The notes under the pieces are model-generated. The model saw nothing but the letters and a program-made list of their open reading frames with translations, was not told where the DNA came from and did not search any database. From positions 62,001 through 126,000 of the forward strand of contig NZ_CP024847.1 in the NCBI RefSeq assembly GCF_002892535.1: 64,000 bases of DNA, given 5' to 3'. The stretch comes from Aquella oligotrophica (GTDB lineage Bacteria; Pseudomonadota; Gammaproteobacteria; Burkholderiales; UBA11063). Both the position numbers and the translations under genes were made by a program. Positions 1-9,047 of the stretch are shown one piece after another (position 1 is the stretch's first letter; each line of letters opens with the position of its first letter).

Positions 1-71
1 AACTATTAGCAAAAATAGCTGCTGTAATTCATAGCCTTGCTACAGTGCAAATAGTCGAATTAAGCAAATAA

Positions 72-80
72 TGTTATAAT
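72..80 (+). promoter_or_regulatory. extended -10 promoter of dps
   Basis: The string TGTTATAAT is a perfect extended -10 box about 63 bases before the dps start. No good -35 lies 16-18 bases upstream, as is usual for extended -10 promoters. The same nine bases occur before lepA (41227-41235) and before the third LuxR-type gene (58510-58518). Confidence 0.6.
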
Positions 81-142
81 CATGAATAGAAGCTTATAGT
101 AATGATTAAGTTCAATTTAAGCAAGAATAGAAGGAGTCAATC

Positions 143-628
143 ATGTTAAAGCAACAATTTTTCGAGATAAATGATGGGATTACTCAAGAGCATCGAGTAA
201 CAATTGCGAATGGTCTGGCAGCATTACTAGCCGATAGCTATTCATTGTATCTGAAAACCCATAATTTCCATTGGAATGTGACTGGTCCAATGTTTAATAC
301 CTTACATTTGATGTTTGAAACTCATTATAGTGAGTTAGCTTTGGCAGTTGATTTAATTGCTGAACGGATTCGGGCGCTTGGTTTTATTGCCCCAGGTAGC
401 TATAGTGAATTTGCAAAATTAAGCAAGGTTACGGAACATTCAGGCGATACAGATGCGACCGATATGGTTAAATATCTGATTGAAGCACATGAGGTAGTTA
501 TTAAAACTGCTAGAGAAATCATTGCTATAGCAGATGAAGCAAATGATCAGGTAACATTAGATCTATTAACTCAGCGTTTGCAAGTTCATGAAAAAACAGT
601 CTGGATGTTAAGAAGCCTTTTGCGTTAA
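143..628 (+). CDS. dps: Dps/ferritin-like DNA-binding and iron-storage protein
   Basis: A Dps-family mini-ferritin of 161 residues, the usual length. These proteins form 12-subunit shells in the cytoplasm that oxidise Fe(II) with hydrogen peroxide, store iron and often protect DNA. The intersubunit ferroxidase ligands are visible: H43 in the NFHW motif, H55, D70 and E74 in the AERI motif. The N-terminus is short and has few lysines, so non-specific DNA binding through a tail is not obvious. An AAGGAG ribosome site lies 6 bases before the ATG. It is monocistronic, behind an extended -10 promoter. The Dps family assignment is firm; whether it also coats DNA is open. Confidence 0.95.
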   Translation: MLKQQFFEINDGITQEHRVTIANGLAALLADSYSLYLKTHNFHWNVTGPMFNTLHLMFETHYSELALAVDLIAERIRALGFIAPGSYSEFAKLSKVTEHSGDTDATDMVKYLIEAHEVVIKTAREIIAIADEANDQVTLDLLTQRLQVHEKTVWMLRSLLR

Positions 629-639
629 ATTTAAATACT

Positions 640-672
640 GCTCCCAATCAAATAAATATTAGCGTTGGGAGC
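640..672 (+). other. inverted repeat between dps and next gene
   Basis: GCTCCCAA at 640-647 and TTGGGAGC at 665-672 form an 8-bp stem with a 17-base loop just after dps. There is no T-run, so it may be a weak terminator, an mRNA-stabilising hairpin or an operator. It covers the possible TTG start at 665, which argues for the ATG at 695 as the start of the next gene. Confidence 0.4.
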
Positions 673-694
673 GATAATAGCGGAAAAATCAAGT

Positions 695-1687
695 ATGACA
701 GAATTGCAAAACAAACGTCAACATCGTTCTTTTCTTTCACAGTTAAAAGAAATGAACCTCCTTGATTTTAATAAATTTATTTTTAATCATTTAATTCTAC
801 ATTTATTTAAAACAGAAACTATTCTTCCATTTATCATTGCTGCCTGTGTTATTGGCTTTAGCGTAATTGCGCAGGCTTCCAGATTTATTTTTATTCCGCA
901 AACCAGTATTGCTGCCTACGCATCTTTCTTTATTTTCACGTTAATTGTAAGTCTGATAACCCTCATAATTTATCCAGTAACAATTATATTTATTGTTAAT
1001 TTTATTGGTAGCTATATCAAAGGTACGAGCAGCTTAAAATTTACAATAAAAATAACCATGTTAGTAGCAAGCTTTATAGCCGGAATTATAGTATTTACTA
1101 ATCAGAATGTAAGCTGGAGTCAAAAAATCCAGATAGTTATCATCTGGATCGCTCTTTATTTTGTATTATCCAGCCTTTACCTTACCCACCTTACCCATAA
1201 TAGTATTTTTAAATTATCCAAAATTAAAATTATATTTCTGGCGGTTGTAGCAATTACGATGTCGCGCCCACTTATGCTTATTTACCTACATATGTCAGAA
1301 GCGATTAATTTCACATCCATTAATTCTCAAACATACCTGCCTGCAGGAAATTGTGCATTATTAAGAAATCTGGATGGAAATGATAGAATAAGTGATGATA
1401 ATAGCATTTTTAACAATAAAAAATACTATCTTGAACTACCGAATAACCAAGGATGTTATATATACGGTAATACTATCCGTTATAGCTTTGCTTATGACTT
1501 TGTGCTTCTAGTCAAGAAAAATATCCAACCCGTAATTAGCCAAAAAGGCACAGAATATAATGAATATGTGCGCTTAAGCTGTTATGCTGGTAATTGCTAT
1601 AGTCAAAATCATATTTTTTACAAAGCCTCTGAGGATTTATATGCAGAACTTCTAGCTCAAGGTGCAAAACTTGATCACCCATTGTAA
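695..1687 (+). CDS. polytopic inner-membrane protein of unknown function
   Basis: I do not recognise the family. The protein (330 residues from the ATG) has a short basic cytoplasmic N-terminus and about five or six hydrophobic segments between residues 35 and 210. A polar C-terminal domain of about 120 residues follows, probably periplasmic, with several cysteines (NC, GC, SC and NC pairs) that could form disulfides. A TTG start at 665 is possible but lies inside an inverted repeat. The gene converges on the acyltransferase at 1770 and no partner gene hints at its role. Confidence 0.6.
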   Translation: MTELQNKRQHRSFLSQLKEMNLLDFNKFIFNHLILHLFKTETILPFIIAACVIGFSVIAQASRFIFIPQTSIAAYASFFIFTLIVSLITLIIYPVTIIFIVNFIGSYIKGTSSLKFTIKITMLVASFIAGIIVFTNQNVSWSQKIQIVIIWIALYFVLSSLYLTHLTHNSIFKLSKIKIIFLAVVAITMSRPLMLIYLHMSEAINFTSINSQTYLPAGNCALLRNLDGNDRISDDNSIFNNKKYYLELPNNQGCYIYGNTIRYSFAYDFVLLVKKNIQPVISQKGTEYNEYVRLSCYAGNCYSQNHIFYKASEDLYAELLAQGAKLDHPL

Positions 1688-1769
1688 GAAGCTGCTTGCT
1701 AAACTCCAATATACTATTAAATATGAATAAATAATAAATCTAAGTTAAGCTAATCAAATATAAATACTT

Positions 1770-2363
1770 CTAGTCAAAACTATTTATCAATATACATTTA
1801 TCGTCTTTTATCATAAATTTTAGCCCGCATTTACAATTGGCAACATGTCGTTCACTAATATTAAAATTTATGGTAAATTTCAATTTAGTTCCGCATACAC
1901 ACATCCAACCCACTCTACGGGCTGGAACACCAACCATAATTGCATAAGGAAGGACATCATTTCGGACAACTGTTCCCGCACCAATAAAGGCAAATTCACC
2001 GATGGTTAAGTTATTTAGAATTGTACTATTCGCACCTAAAACTGCACCGTGTTTAACTAAGACTTTGCACTCATCATATGCTTTAATCCGGGGATTAGCT
2101 GTGTTTATAAAAACAACATTTGATCCGCAATAAACATAATCCTGAAGAGATACGCCACCATAAATTGACACATTATTGCCAATAGTTACATTATTACCAA
2201 TTCTAGCATTTGAAGCAATATAGACCCCATTTCTTATATTACAATTCTGACCAATTATCGCATCTCTGCATATTTGGCTAAAAGATCCGATCTTGGTATT
2301 ATTGCCAATTTCAACTCCATCATCAATAATAGCATATTGGCTCTTTACAAATCCTAAGGACAT
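1770..2363 (-). CDS. left-handed beta-helix (hexapeptide) acyltransferase with C-terminal CxC pairs
   Basis: Residues 10-145 are imperfect hexapeptide repeats of the [LIV]-G-x4 type (for example IGNNTKIG, IGNNVTIG), which build the trimeric left-handed beta-helix of sugar O-/N-acetyltransferases. H105 in VKHGAV sits where the catalytic base is usually found. The end of the helix reads GVPARRVGWMC, typical of WbpD/WlbB-like sugar N-acetyltransferases. After it come two CxC pairs (C155/C157 and C177/C179) that could bind zinc. It probably acylates a nucleotide sugar for surface glycans, but it stands alone with no glycan genes beside it, so the substrate is unknown. Confidence 0.8.
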   Translation of the reverse strand: MSLGFVKSQYAIIDDGVEIGNNTKIGSFSQICRDAIIGQNCNIRNGVYIASNARIGNNVTIGNNVSIYGGVSLQDYVYCGSNVVFINTANPRIKAYDECKVLVKHGAVLGANSTILNNLTIGEFAFIGAGTVVRNDVLPYAIMVGVPARRVGWMCVCGTKLKFTINFNISERHVANCKCGLKFMIKDDKCILINSFD

Positions 2364-2649
2364 ATCATTACCTCTGTATTAACTATTTTTATATTAAACT
2401 AGGCGAATTATCTATTGTACTTCGATTAATTTCAATAAGAAAGTTGCATCTAATGCAATATTTTTAATTCAATCTGAAGAAATCAAGCCATCTTTATAGC
2501 TATTTACTCCTCAAACACAAAAATATAATTCTTTGCGAGCACCTGATATGCATCACACATAATTTTATCATTAGCCAACTTCAATACTAAATATTTCATC
2601 TAAACATTTAACATAGATAACAGTTTGGTGAAATGGAGTTATTGACACA

Positions 2650-3564
2650 CTAAGATATAATAAAGATATCCTGTGATTTTTTATTTTTAACTGCATACAT
2701 TGCCTCATCAGCTTTACTGAGTAATATCCTGATATTATCCCCATGCAATGGATAGATTGCAATTCCCATACTAACAGATATTTTAAATTCAAGTGATTGA
2801 TTAACAGTAATTGGCTGATTAATAATTATTTTTAACTTTGAAGCTATATCATGAAGCTGTTGAGCTTGTATAAGCTCTGAAGCTATGATAATAAATTCAT
2901 CACCGCCCATGCGACCTACATAACAATTAGCAAAGGCAAAGCCACTTAGCCGTGAACCAATTATTTTCAATATTTCATCACCAACTAAATGTCCATACTC
3001 ATCATTAATCGGCTTGAATTTATCAAAATCAAGAAAGATCAATCCAAAATCCTGACTTTTGGCAATTAACTCATCAAGTTTACTCTCAATAAAGATTCGA
3101 TTATATAATCCAGTAAGTGGATCATGAGTCGCCTGAAATTCAAGCTGCTTTATCATATTAACTTTATCTGTAACATCAATTTGAGCAGCTATAAAATATT
3201 TTAATTTACCATTATCAAAAACTGGGGAGATGTGTATTTGATTCCAGAACATGGTTCCATCTTTTTTATAATTACGAAGAGTTACATTTATTTCCTCTTG
3301 CCGAGCTAATCCAATGCGAACTTTTGAAATATCAGCTTGGTCCCTATCACTTCCTTGCAAAAATCTACAGTTTTTACCAATCATTTCACTCTTGTCATAA
3401 CCACTCATTAAACAGAATTTATCATTAACATATATAAGAGGAAAATCTTCACTGCAAGCATCAGAAAGACAAACTCCAATTGGCAACAAATCAAATATTG
3501 ATGAGTCAAACCCATAAATTATTGGCATATGATAAACTTGTTTTTTTGATAAATTATCACGCAT
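2650..3564 (-). CDS. LOV-GGDEF protein, probable blue-light-regulated diguanylate cyclase
   Basis: Two domains in 304 residues. Residues about 22-133 are a PAS domain of the LOV subclass. The flavin-binding motif GKNCRFLQG carries the photo-adduct cysteine C66, and the partner residues N98, N108 and Q128 are in place. After a short linker comes a GGDEF domain (about 140-304) with an intact GGDEF signature at 220-224 and the LDFDKFK metal-binding segment, so it should make cyclic di-GMP from two GTP. The allosteric RxxD inhibitory site before GGDEF is absent (residues 211-214 are FANC), so product inhibition is probably lacking. No membrane segment is seen; it is cytoplasmic. Light control is inferred from family knowledge. 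The gene is apparently monocistronic. Confidence 0.9.
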   Translation of the reverse strand: MRDNLSKKQVYHMPIIYGFDSSIFDLLPIGVCLSDACSEDFPLIYVNDKFCLMSGYDKSEMIGKNCRFLQGSDRDQADISKVRIGLARQEEINVTLRNYKKDGTMFWNQIHISPVFDNGKLKYFIAAQIDVTDKVNMIKQLEFQATHDPLTGLYNRIFIESKLDELIAKSQDFGLIFLDFDKFKPINDEYGHLVGDEILKIIGSRLSGFAFANCYVGRMGGDEFIIIASELIQAQQLHDIASKLKIIINQPITVNQSLEFKISVSMGIAIYPLHGDNIRILLSKADEAMYAVKNKKSQDIFIIS

Positions 3565-3669
3565 GTGAGCTTTCCTTTAAAATCTATAGCATCACCAATA
3601 AGCAAAATTATTATCTCAATAACTCCAAATATTTCATCTAACCATTTTACATTTTGACTATCTAATCAT

Positions 3670-4707
3670 TCAGCCCATATGCAGGAAAATACACAGTCCC
3701 CCCCAATTTGCTTGTAAATCAAACCCATTTTTGTAAACCTGATAGACTGATACTTCAGGATTAAATGAGAACTGTCCGCCCACAACGCCCAGTGTCGCAG
3801 AGGCACCAATGTCTGCTCCAGAACCTTTAGCCCCAATAAATTGTTGTAATGCAAACTGATTTCTAAAAACAAAAATTATATATAAAGACTCATAACCAAT
3901 TCCTGGACCTGTACCAGCACGGGAAGTATACATATAAATAACTTTTTTATTTTTATTATCAAAAATAACGCCCTTACCATAAGCACCAACATATAAAAGT
4001 ACATTGTAATTATTTATTTCAAAAACGCCAAATGCTACCGCAGACTCGAAATTAGCTTTTAGATCAGGATTTTTAGTATAAACCACTTTTAATGCAGCTT
4101 TTGACATGGACAAGTACTGTTGGCGTGTTTTTATCTTGTCTGAACTACTCAAATTATGATTAAGAAATTGCGCCCGGTTTACCAATAATGCTGAATTTCG
4201 TAAAGCACTTTCAAGATTATCGGCCTGTAATGTTTGTAGGTTATAACTCGAAGGGGTAAAGCTAATTACTTCGTTATTTATATCCGGCAATTTTTGGTTT
4301 CTATTCTCATAGCTATTGGGAATTATTAGTGCTAGCTCAGTGTAAATCAATGGATAAATATTTTTGTCTTTGCTATAGTCTAACTGTCCAAATAATATCG
4401 GTAAATTAAGCTTACTATTATTAAGATCTCCATCGTCAAGATTGGAATAAATTTCTTCTGTATCAGCTAAAAGAGTTAAGTTACTTTCTTCGTAATAACC
4501 ATTGAATAGCGAAGTGCTAGTTATCGATTCCGGAAGATTATATGCGTTTGCATAAGCAGGAAGAATATCGCTTTCTTTTATATGAGATTTTGATTTATTT
4601 GAACTAAAAGAACTACAGCCAGCAAGCACCAAGATACAAACAAATAAAATACTTGTAAAAAATTGATTCACAAGACTACTACCTTTAAAACAAGAAAGCC
4701 TTATCAT
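3670..4707 (-). CDS. SYLF/YSC84-domain lipoprotein, last gene of the lipid operon
   Basis: A 345-residue lipoprotein with a type II signal sequence and lipobox LAGC (C31). The middle (about 40-190) is unrecognised. The C-terminal third resembles SYLF/YSC84 lipid-binding domains: an AAFGVF-like stretch, GKGVIFD, a Gly-rich GADIGASATLG segment and the final QANWGG. It follows the MCE auxiliary lipoprotein by 29 bases, which suggests a role in envelope lipid handling. The end is odd. A run of seven C on the plus strand (3698-3704; GGGGGGG in the mRNA) sits 11 codons from the stop. The present frame ends LCIFLHMG, while one more G would give TVYFPAYGLND and a stop at 3662, which looks more natural for the family. 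Confidence 0.75.
   Translation of the reverse strand: MIRLSCFKGSSLVNQFFTSILFVCILVLAGCSSFSSNKSKSHIKESDILPAYANAYNLPESITSTSLFNGYYEESNLTLLADTEEIYSNLDDGDLNNSKLNLPILFGQLDYSKDKNIYPLIYTELALIIPNSYENRNQKLPDINNEVISFTPSSYNLQTLQADNLESALRNSALLVNRAQFLNHNLSSSDKIKTRQQYLSMSKAALKVVYTKNPDLKANFESAVAFGVFEINNYNVLLYVGAYGKGVIFDNKNKKVIYMYTSRAGTGPGIGYESLYIIFVFRNQFALQQFIGAKGSGADIGASATLGVVGGQFSFNPEVSVYQVYKNGFDLQANWGGLCIFLHMG
3698..3704. repeat. C7/G7 homopolymer in the 3' end of the SYLF gene
   Basis: Seven consecutive C on the plus strand. The tract is in a position where a one-base change swaps the last residues of the SYLF protein. It could be a slippage site, a phase-variable tract or a sequencing indel. Confidence 0.6.
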
Positions 4708-4736
4708 TAAGATAAGGCTGCATAGTTAAAATCAAT

Positions 4737-5372
4737 TTATTTGGTATTTCTTAACCATGCTACTAACTGGTTATCAAATTGGGTAACCAGATTATTAATG
4801 GTATCAGTAAATCCTGTTGGACCAGCAGGAGCATCACTGTGTAGCTCAAATACACGACTCGCTTTTACTGTATTTCGATCGAGATCAATCAACTGAGCAT
4901 ATATAACCATTATTGCCATAGAAGACTTATTATCTGGGTTCACATCCTGGCGCAGCAAAATAAGCTGGGTTACCAAACTATAATTGGCATTGGCAATTGC
5001 ATTATTTGTTACCAGATTTTTAAAATCACAAGATAATACAATTTTCTTAACCATTGTTTGGGTCAACATGTCTGTAGGTAACGCTGCCCACTGACTATAA
5101 CTATATTTTTCTAGTTCATACTTGGAACTTGAATAAAACATTTTAGTAGAATTATAAGGTGCATTTGCATGCATCGTTGCCACATAAAGAATATCATTTC
5201 TGTTACTTGAGGTACAACCACCATTGTCAATCTTGGTTATATCAGAAACAAATGATGGATCAGTAATTTCATAATCAACGGTATGTCTTTGCTCTACCGG
5301 AGAAAGAACTCCACAAGAACCTAACATTAGGCTTAATAACAATCCACTACTTTTAATGATTTTTTTTAACAT
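4737..5372 (-). CDS. ABC-transport auxiliary lipoprotein (PqiC/YmbA-like) of the MCE system
   Basis: 211 residues with a lipoprotein signal ending LMLGSC (C20), then the VEQRHTVDYEITDP segment typical of the ABC-type transport auxiliary lipoprotein family (PqiC/YmbA, DUF330). In E. coli PqiC is an outer-membrane lipoprotein partner of the MCE tunnel protein PqiB. Here the gene starts 2 bases after the MlaD-like gene, so it is almost surely translated with it. It probably links the MCE tunnel to the outer membrane. Family placement rests on length, lipobox and gene order more than on strong motifs. Confidence 0.85.
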   Translation of the reverse strand: MLKKIIKSSGLLLSLMLGSCGVLSPVEQRHTVDYEITDPSFVSDITKIDNGGCTSSNRNDILYVATMHANAPYNSTKMFYSSSKYELEKYSYSQWAALPTDMLTQTMVKKIVLSCDFKNLVTNNAIANANYSLVTQLILLRQDVNPDNKSSMAIMVIYAQLIDLDRNTVKASRVFELHSDAPAGPTGFTDTINNLVTQFDNQLVAWLRNTK

Positions 5373-5374
5373 GA

Positions 5375-6280
5375 CTACTCTCCCGGACCAGGTTGGGCTG
5401 GTGCCTTACCACGGATTAACACAGTTGGATTCTGATTTATTGTACGCATTAGTTCATCAACCTGAGAACTTGTACGGCTCATATTTGTTACCGTTTGATT
5501 AAGGTTTGGCAATAATACCGTATTAATACTTCTCAATGTATTATTTTGAAAAGTATCAAGAACGTTATCCAAAGAATCACTATTTTTCTTTAATGATTTA
5601 GAAAGATCCGTTAATTCTAAAATAGCACCATTCATATTTTTTGCATTGGTATTGAAGTTAATCAAAACCTCATTTATTTGATTCATTGTTTTATCTATAT
5701 TGCCTGCCTGCCCAGCTAATGCTGCAGTTAGCACATCAAGATTTTTTACAATTCTATTAATATGTACCAAATTACTTTCATTCAGCATCTGTTTAATATC
5801 AACTGAGATGTCTTTAATATTTCCGGTAACACTTTGCGCCTGCTCTGATAAACTATATAATAAAGAAGGCTTCGAAGGAATGGTAGGATAGGGCTCAGAA
5901 TCATGTGGCTTTATCACAGTAAATGACTCATTTTTATTAAGTCCCAAATTAATAAATGACATCCCGGTTATACCTTGCCCCTTAATCGTAGCATAGGTAG
6001 TGGTAGTAATTGGTAACCCTTGATTAACATTAATTCGAACCATGATATTATGTGGGTCATTTCTGTCTAGATCAATAGAGAAAACCTTACCTACCTCGAC
6101 ACCATTATACTTGACAACAGAATTGGTAGTTACACCATCAACTGGCTCATGAAAAACTACCTGATAAGTATCATATGCCTGTCGCTTAGAAGTGGAAAAC
6201 CATAACCATATACCTATAATTATAGCAAATCCAACAACCACAAATGACCCTACGGTCAAATATAGTCGATTATTTTTCAT
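5375..6280 (-). CDS. mlaD: MlaD/MCE-domain substrate-binding subunit
   Basis: 301 residues with one N-terminal membrane anchor (about residues 8-29) and an MCE domain (about 38-115: YQVVFHEPVDGVTTNS, then VKYNGVEVGKV). A long, probably alpha-helical C-terminal region follows (about 140-290). It is longer than E. coli MlaD (183 residues) and resembles single-MCE proteins whose helices extend across the periplasm. It carries hydrophobic lipids between membranes with the MlaE/MlaF transporter. Its start overlaps the ATPase stop by one base (TAATG), so the two are translationally coupled. The transport direction cannot be read from sequence. Confidence 0.92.
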   Translation of the reverse strand: MKNNRLYLTVGSFVVVGFAIIIGIWLWFSTSKRQAYDTYQVVFHEPVDGVTTNSVVKYNGVEVGKVFSIDLDRNDPHNIMVRINVNQGLPITTTTYATIKGQGITGMSFINLGLNKNESFTVIKPHDSEPYPTIPSKPSLLYSLSEQAQSVTGNIKDISVDIKQMLNESNLVHINRIVKNLDVLTAALAGQAGNIDKTMNQINEVLINFNTNAKNMNGAILELTDLSKSLKKNSDSLDNVLDTFQNNTLRSINTVLLPNLNQTVTNMSRTSSQVDELMRTINQNPTVLIRGKAPAQPGPGE

Positions 6281-7086
6281 TATTGACTCCCCATTTGTGC
6301 AGAATAATATGCCTTAGTAATTTTGCCACGTGTTCCATTAAAATATTCATGCAAGTCCTTTATTGCGGTTTGATTTGCTGCGTTTAACACTGTATCATGC
6401 AGTAATACCCTTTTTTCACCAAGATAAATTATCTCATTACTAGTATGCCAGATAGAATCTAAATCATGGGTGATCATGATTACAGTTAATTTTAACTGTT
6501 GCTGAAGATTCAGAATTAGTTCATCAAAACTTGCGGCACTGTTAGGATCAAGCCCAGCTGTCGGCTCATCCAGAAAAACAACCTTAGGGTCAAGTGCTAA
6601 TGTCCTAGCCAAAGCAACCCGTTTTAGCATACCCGGACTAATTTCTTTAGGATATTTATTGTATGCAACTTCTTTAAGTCCGGTAAGTTTTAGCTTCATG
6701 AATGCAAGCTCACGAACATCTTCATAACTAAAATCAGTATACTCAAGTAACGGGAACATCACATTTTCTAGCACCGTATAGGATGAAAAAAGCGCACCTT
6801 GCTGAAACATCATCCCCATCTGGCTAAGCACCCGTTTTGTATATGGATTTTCTAAATCATAACTTGAAATCTTCTCGCCCATCAGATAAATTTCACCCTC
6901 AGTGATGGGTTGTAGCATTAATATTTCTCTGACTAGCGTCGTCTTTCCGCATCCACTGGCACCAATAATCGTGACTATCCGATCTGGCATTATGGTTAGA
7001 TTAAGATTTTTATGAACCCAATCACCATTAAAGCAAGTACCTAATTCTTTTACTTCTATAATAGGTTTTGAACTGGCAACTCGCAT
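6280..7086 (-). CDS. mlaF: MlaF-like ABC transporter ATPase
   Basis: The 268-residue ATP-binding subunit of the MCE transporter. Walker A GASGCGKTT is at 42-50, Walker B/D-loop FLDEPTAGLDP near 180, and the switch histidine lies in ITHDLDS. The signature loop reads ISPGMLKR, with SPGM where MlaF-type ATPases usually have SGGM. Cytoplasmic; it powers lipid movement through the permease encoded just upstream. The start is 1 base from the permease stop. Confidence 0.93.
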   Translation of the reverse strand: MRVASSKPIIEVKELGTCFNGDWVHKNLNLTIMPDRIVTIIGASGCGKTTLVREILMLQPITEGEIYLMGEKISSYDLENPYTKRVLSQMGMMFQQGALFSSYTVLENVMFPLLEYTDFSYEDVRELAFMKLKLTGLKEVAYNKYPKEISPGMLKRVALARTLALDPKVVFLDEPTAGLDPNSAASFDELILNLQQQLKLTVIMITHDLDSIWHTSNEIIYLGEKRVLLHDTVLNAANQTAIKDLHEYFNGTRGKITKAYYSAQMGSQ

Positions 7087-7087
7087 A

Positions 7088-8242
7088 TCACATTCCTAAA
7101 ATCTTGAATATAATTGCATAGATTGCATCGAATAATACAATCAAACAAATAGACATCACCACGCTTCTCGTTGTTTGCACACCAATACTGTCTGCATTGC
7201 CTTTTACGCGAAACCCACAAAAACAACCAACCATCGCAATAATGGTAGCAAAAGTAAAGGTTTTAAAAATACCAATAGTATAGTTATTTATGGAAACTGC
7301 AGTCTGCAATTTATTTAAAAAAAGGCTATAACCTACCGATAGCGAAGTCGCTGAAACTATTGCACCACCAAGCATACTGGCAACATCAGCTATCATCGTT
7401 AGAATTGGTAGTGAGATAAGTAAGCCAATTAGACGGGGAATTACTAGCCTACGAACCGGAGAAATCCCCATGGTCTGCAAAGCATCGATTTCCTCAAGAA
7501 CTTTCATTGTACCAATTGAAGCAGTAATTGCTGATCCAGTTCGTCCAGCAACAATAATAGCCGTTAAAAGTGGTGTAACTTCACGTAAAAGTGCTATACC
7601 TAAGAAATTAACTATATAAACATTTGCCCCATAAGTGATAAATTGCGGTGACATCTGGTAAGCTAGATTTACACCAATCAAGAAACATAATAATGAACTA
7701 ATAAGTATTCCGCCAATTCCCGCACTGGAAATAGTCTCAACAATACCAGGATAATATAAGGACTGAGAACGCTTAAACAGAGTTGCAAAGGCTACACAAA
7801 TATGACCAAAAAACTCAATAAGTTCAACAGTGGTATGCCATAGATCAACCACTGATTTTCCTATTTTTTCAAAAACCCCGGCTTTATATTCAAAATTAAT
7901 TGGATTATCGTGTTTTAACTCAAATCCTGTAGTCATTTTGAGCAATGCCAAATCTTCATCTAGCATTTCTACCGAAGATACCACACTTGAAGCATTCTGT
8001 AACTTGCTAATCAAGCGATGAATAAAAAATGCACCTGTAGTATCCATATATGACACTTTGCTGCCATCAATGATAACTTTTTTTCCTGAAACAATAAGCT
8101 TATCAAGAATTTTATCAGTAGATTTTTCAAGTACGACCCAGCTCCATTCACCAGATAATTTATACGTATCTGTTTTATTATCAAACTCTATTTGAACTGT
8201 ATCGTATTTCTTTTTATTTTCTTCAAGCGCATTCTTATACAT
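7088..8242 (-). CDS. mlaE: MlaE-type permease with N-terminal STAS (MlaB-like) domain
   Basis: A fused protein. Residues about 15-120 form a STAS domain (VIIDGSKVSYMDTTGAFF is the typical loop), the equivalent of the separate MlaB subunit. From about 150 to the end is the MlaE permease, including the family hallmark EEIDALQTMGISPVRRLVIPR. The ATG at 8242 is chosen because GAGG lies 7-10 bases upstream; a TTG at 8254, overlapping the pssA stop, would add four residues. It pairs with the ATPase and MCE genes that follow, so the permease, ATPase, tunnel and outer-membrane lipoprotein are all present here. Confidence 0.92.
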   Translation of the reverse strand: MYKNALEENKKKYDTVQIEFDNKTDTYKLSGEWSWVVLEKSTDKILDKLIVSGKKVIIDGSKVSYMDTTGAFFIHRLISKLQNASSVVSSVEMLDEDLALLKMTTGFELKHDNPINFEYKAGVFEKIGKSVVDLWHTTVELIEFFGHICVAFATLFKRSQSLYYPGIVETISSAGIGGILISSLLCFLIGVNLAYQMSPQFITYGANVYIVNFLGIALLREVTPLLTAIIVAGRTGSAITASIGTMKVLEEIDALQTMGISPVRRLVIPRLIGLLISLPILTMIADVASMLGGAIVSATSLSVGYSLFLNKLQTAVSINNYTIGIFKTFTFATIIAMVGCFCGFRVKGNADSIGVQTTRSVVMSICLIVLFDAIYAIIFKILGM

Positions 8243-8250
8243 GATGAGCC

Positions 8251-9042
8251 TCAATGTGATTTTTCAACATCAGCAGCAGCTTCCTGCTCAGGAGCTTCTA
8301 TTGAAGATGTTTTTTTAGAATAGCCTATACGTAATATCCAGAATAAATAGCTCACTACTGTATAAATTACAAAGAAAGCATAGAAAACTTCTTCAGGATA
8401 ATAGAAAAATAATATCATCAACGCTAAAATTGCCAAAACAGCTCTAAATGGGGCCGTCTGGTGAAAATGAAACTCTTTAAAGCTATAAAACTTTATATTA
8501 CTAACCATTGATAAGCCAGCAATAAGAGTAACAAACAACCCAAGAATAATCATAAATTTCGAGTTAAACTGATATTCTGCACATAAATAAACATAACCAG
8601 CAACAAGTGCTGCTGCAGAAGGAGATGGCAATCCTTGGAAATATTTTTTATCAGTTACACCAAGCATAACATTGAAGCGGGCTAAACGCAAAGCGGCACA
8701 AGCACAATAGACAAAAGAAACAAGCCAACCAATTCGCCCTAAATGATGAAGCCCCCAATTAAATACAAGCATGGCTGGTGCGGCTCCAAAAGAAACCATA
8801 TCAGCCAGACTATCCAACTCGGCACCAAATGGTGATGAGGTATGAGTAAGCCTTGCAACCCGACCATCAAGACTATCAAGAACCATTGCAACAGCGATAG
8901 CAATTCCTGCATGATAGAAATCACCACCAATTGATCTTATCATAGCATAAAAGCCACAGAACATTGCACTTAAAGTAATCATGCTTGGCAGCAAGTATAT
9001 AGGTGAGCCTTTAGCCCGCTGCTGTTGAACTGGTTCTTGCAT
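8251..9042 (-). CDS. pssA: phosphatidylserine synthase (CDP-alcohol phosphatidyltransferase)
   Basis: Makes phosphatidylserine from CDP-diacylglycerol and L-serine, the committed step to phosphatidylethanolamine. The CDP-alcohol phosphatidyltransferase motif D-x2-DG-x2-AR-x8-G-x3-D-x3-D is complete: D56, D59, G60, R64, G73, D77 and D81. About eight membrane segments run through its 263 residues, a normal length for the integral-membrane (type II) enzyme. A polar tail of about 25 residues ends the protein. The gene begins 5 bases after psd. Confidence 0.95.
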   Translation of the reverse strand: MQEPVQQQRAKGSPIYLLPSMITLSAMFCGFYAMIRSIGGDFYHAGIAIAVAMVLDSLDGRVARLTHTSSPFGAELDSLADMVSFGAAPAMLVFNWGLHHLGRIGWLVSFVYCACAALRLARFNVMLGVTDKKYFQGLPSPSAAALVAGYVYLCAEYQFNSKFMIILGLFVTLIAGLSMVSNIKFYSFKEFHFHQTAPFRAVLAILALMILFFYYPEEVFYAFFVIYTVVSYLFWILRIGYSKKTSSIEAPEQEAAADVEKSH

Positions 9043-9047
9043 ATTTA

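Noticed and set aside
665-694. TTG start for the membrane protein gene
   Set aside because: It lies inside an inverted repeat and adds ten residues with no ribosome site of its own; the ATG at 695 is simpler.
2571-2792. 73-codon ORF at the 3' end of the LOV-GGDEF gene
   Set aside because: It overlaps the true gene in another frame and shows no coding character of its own.
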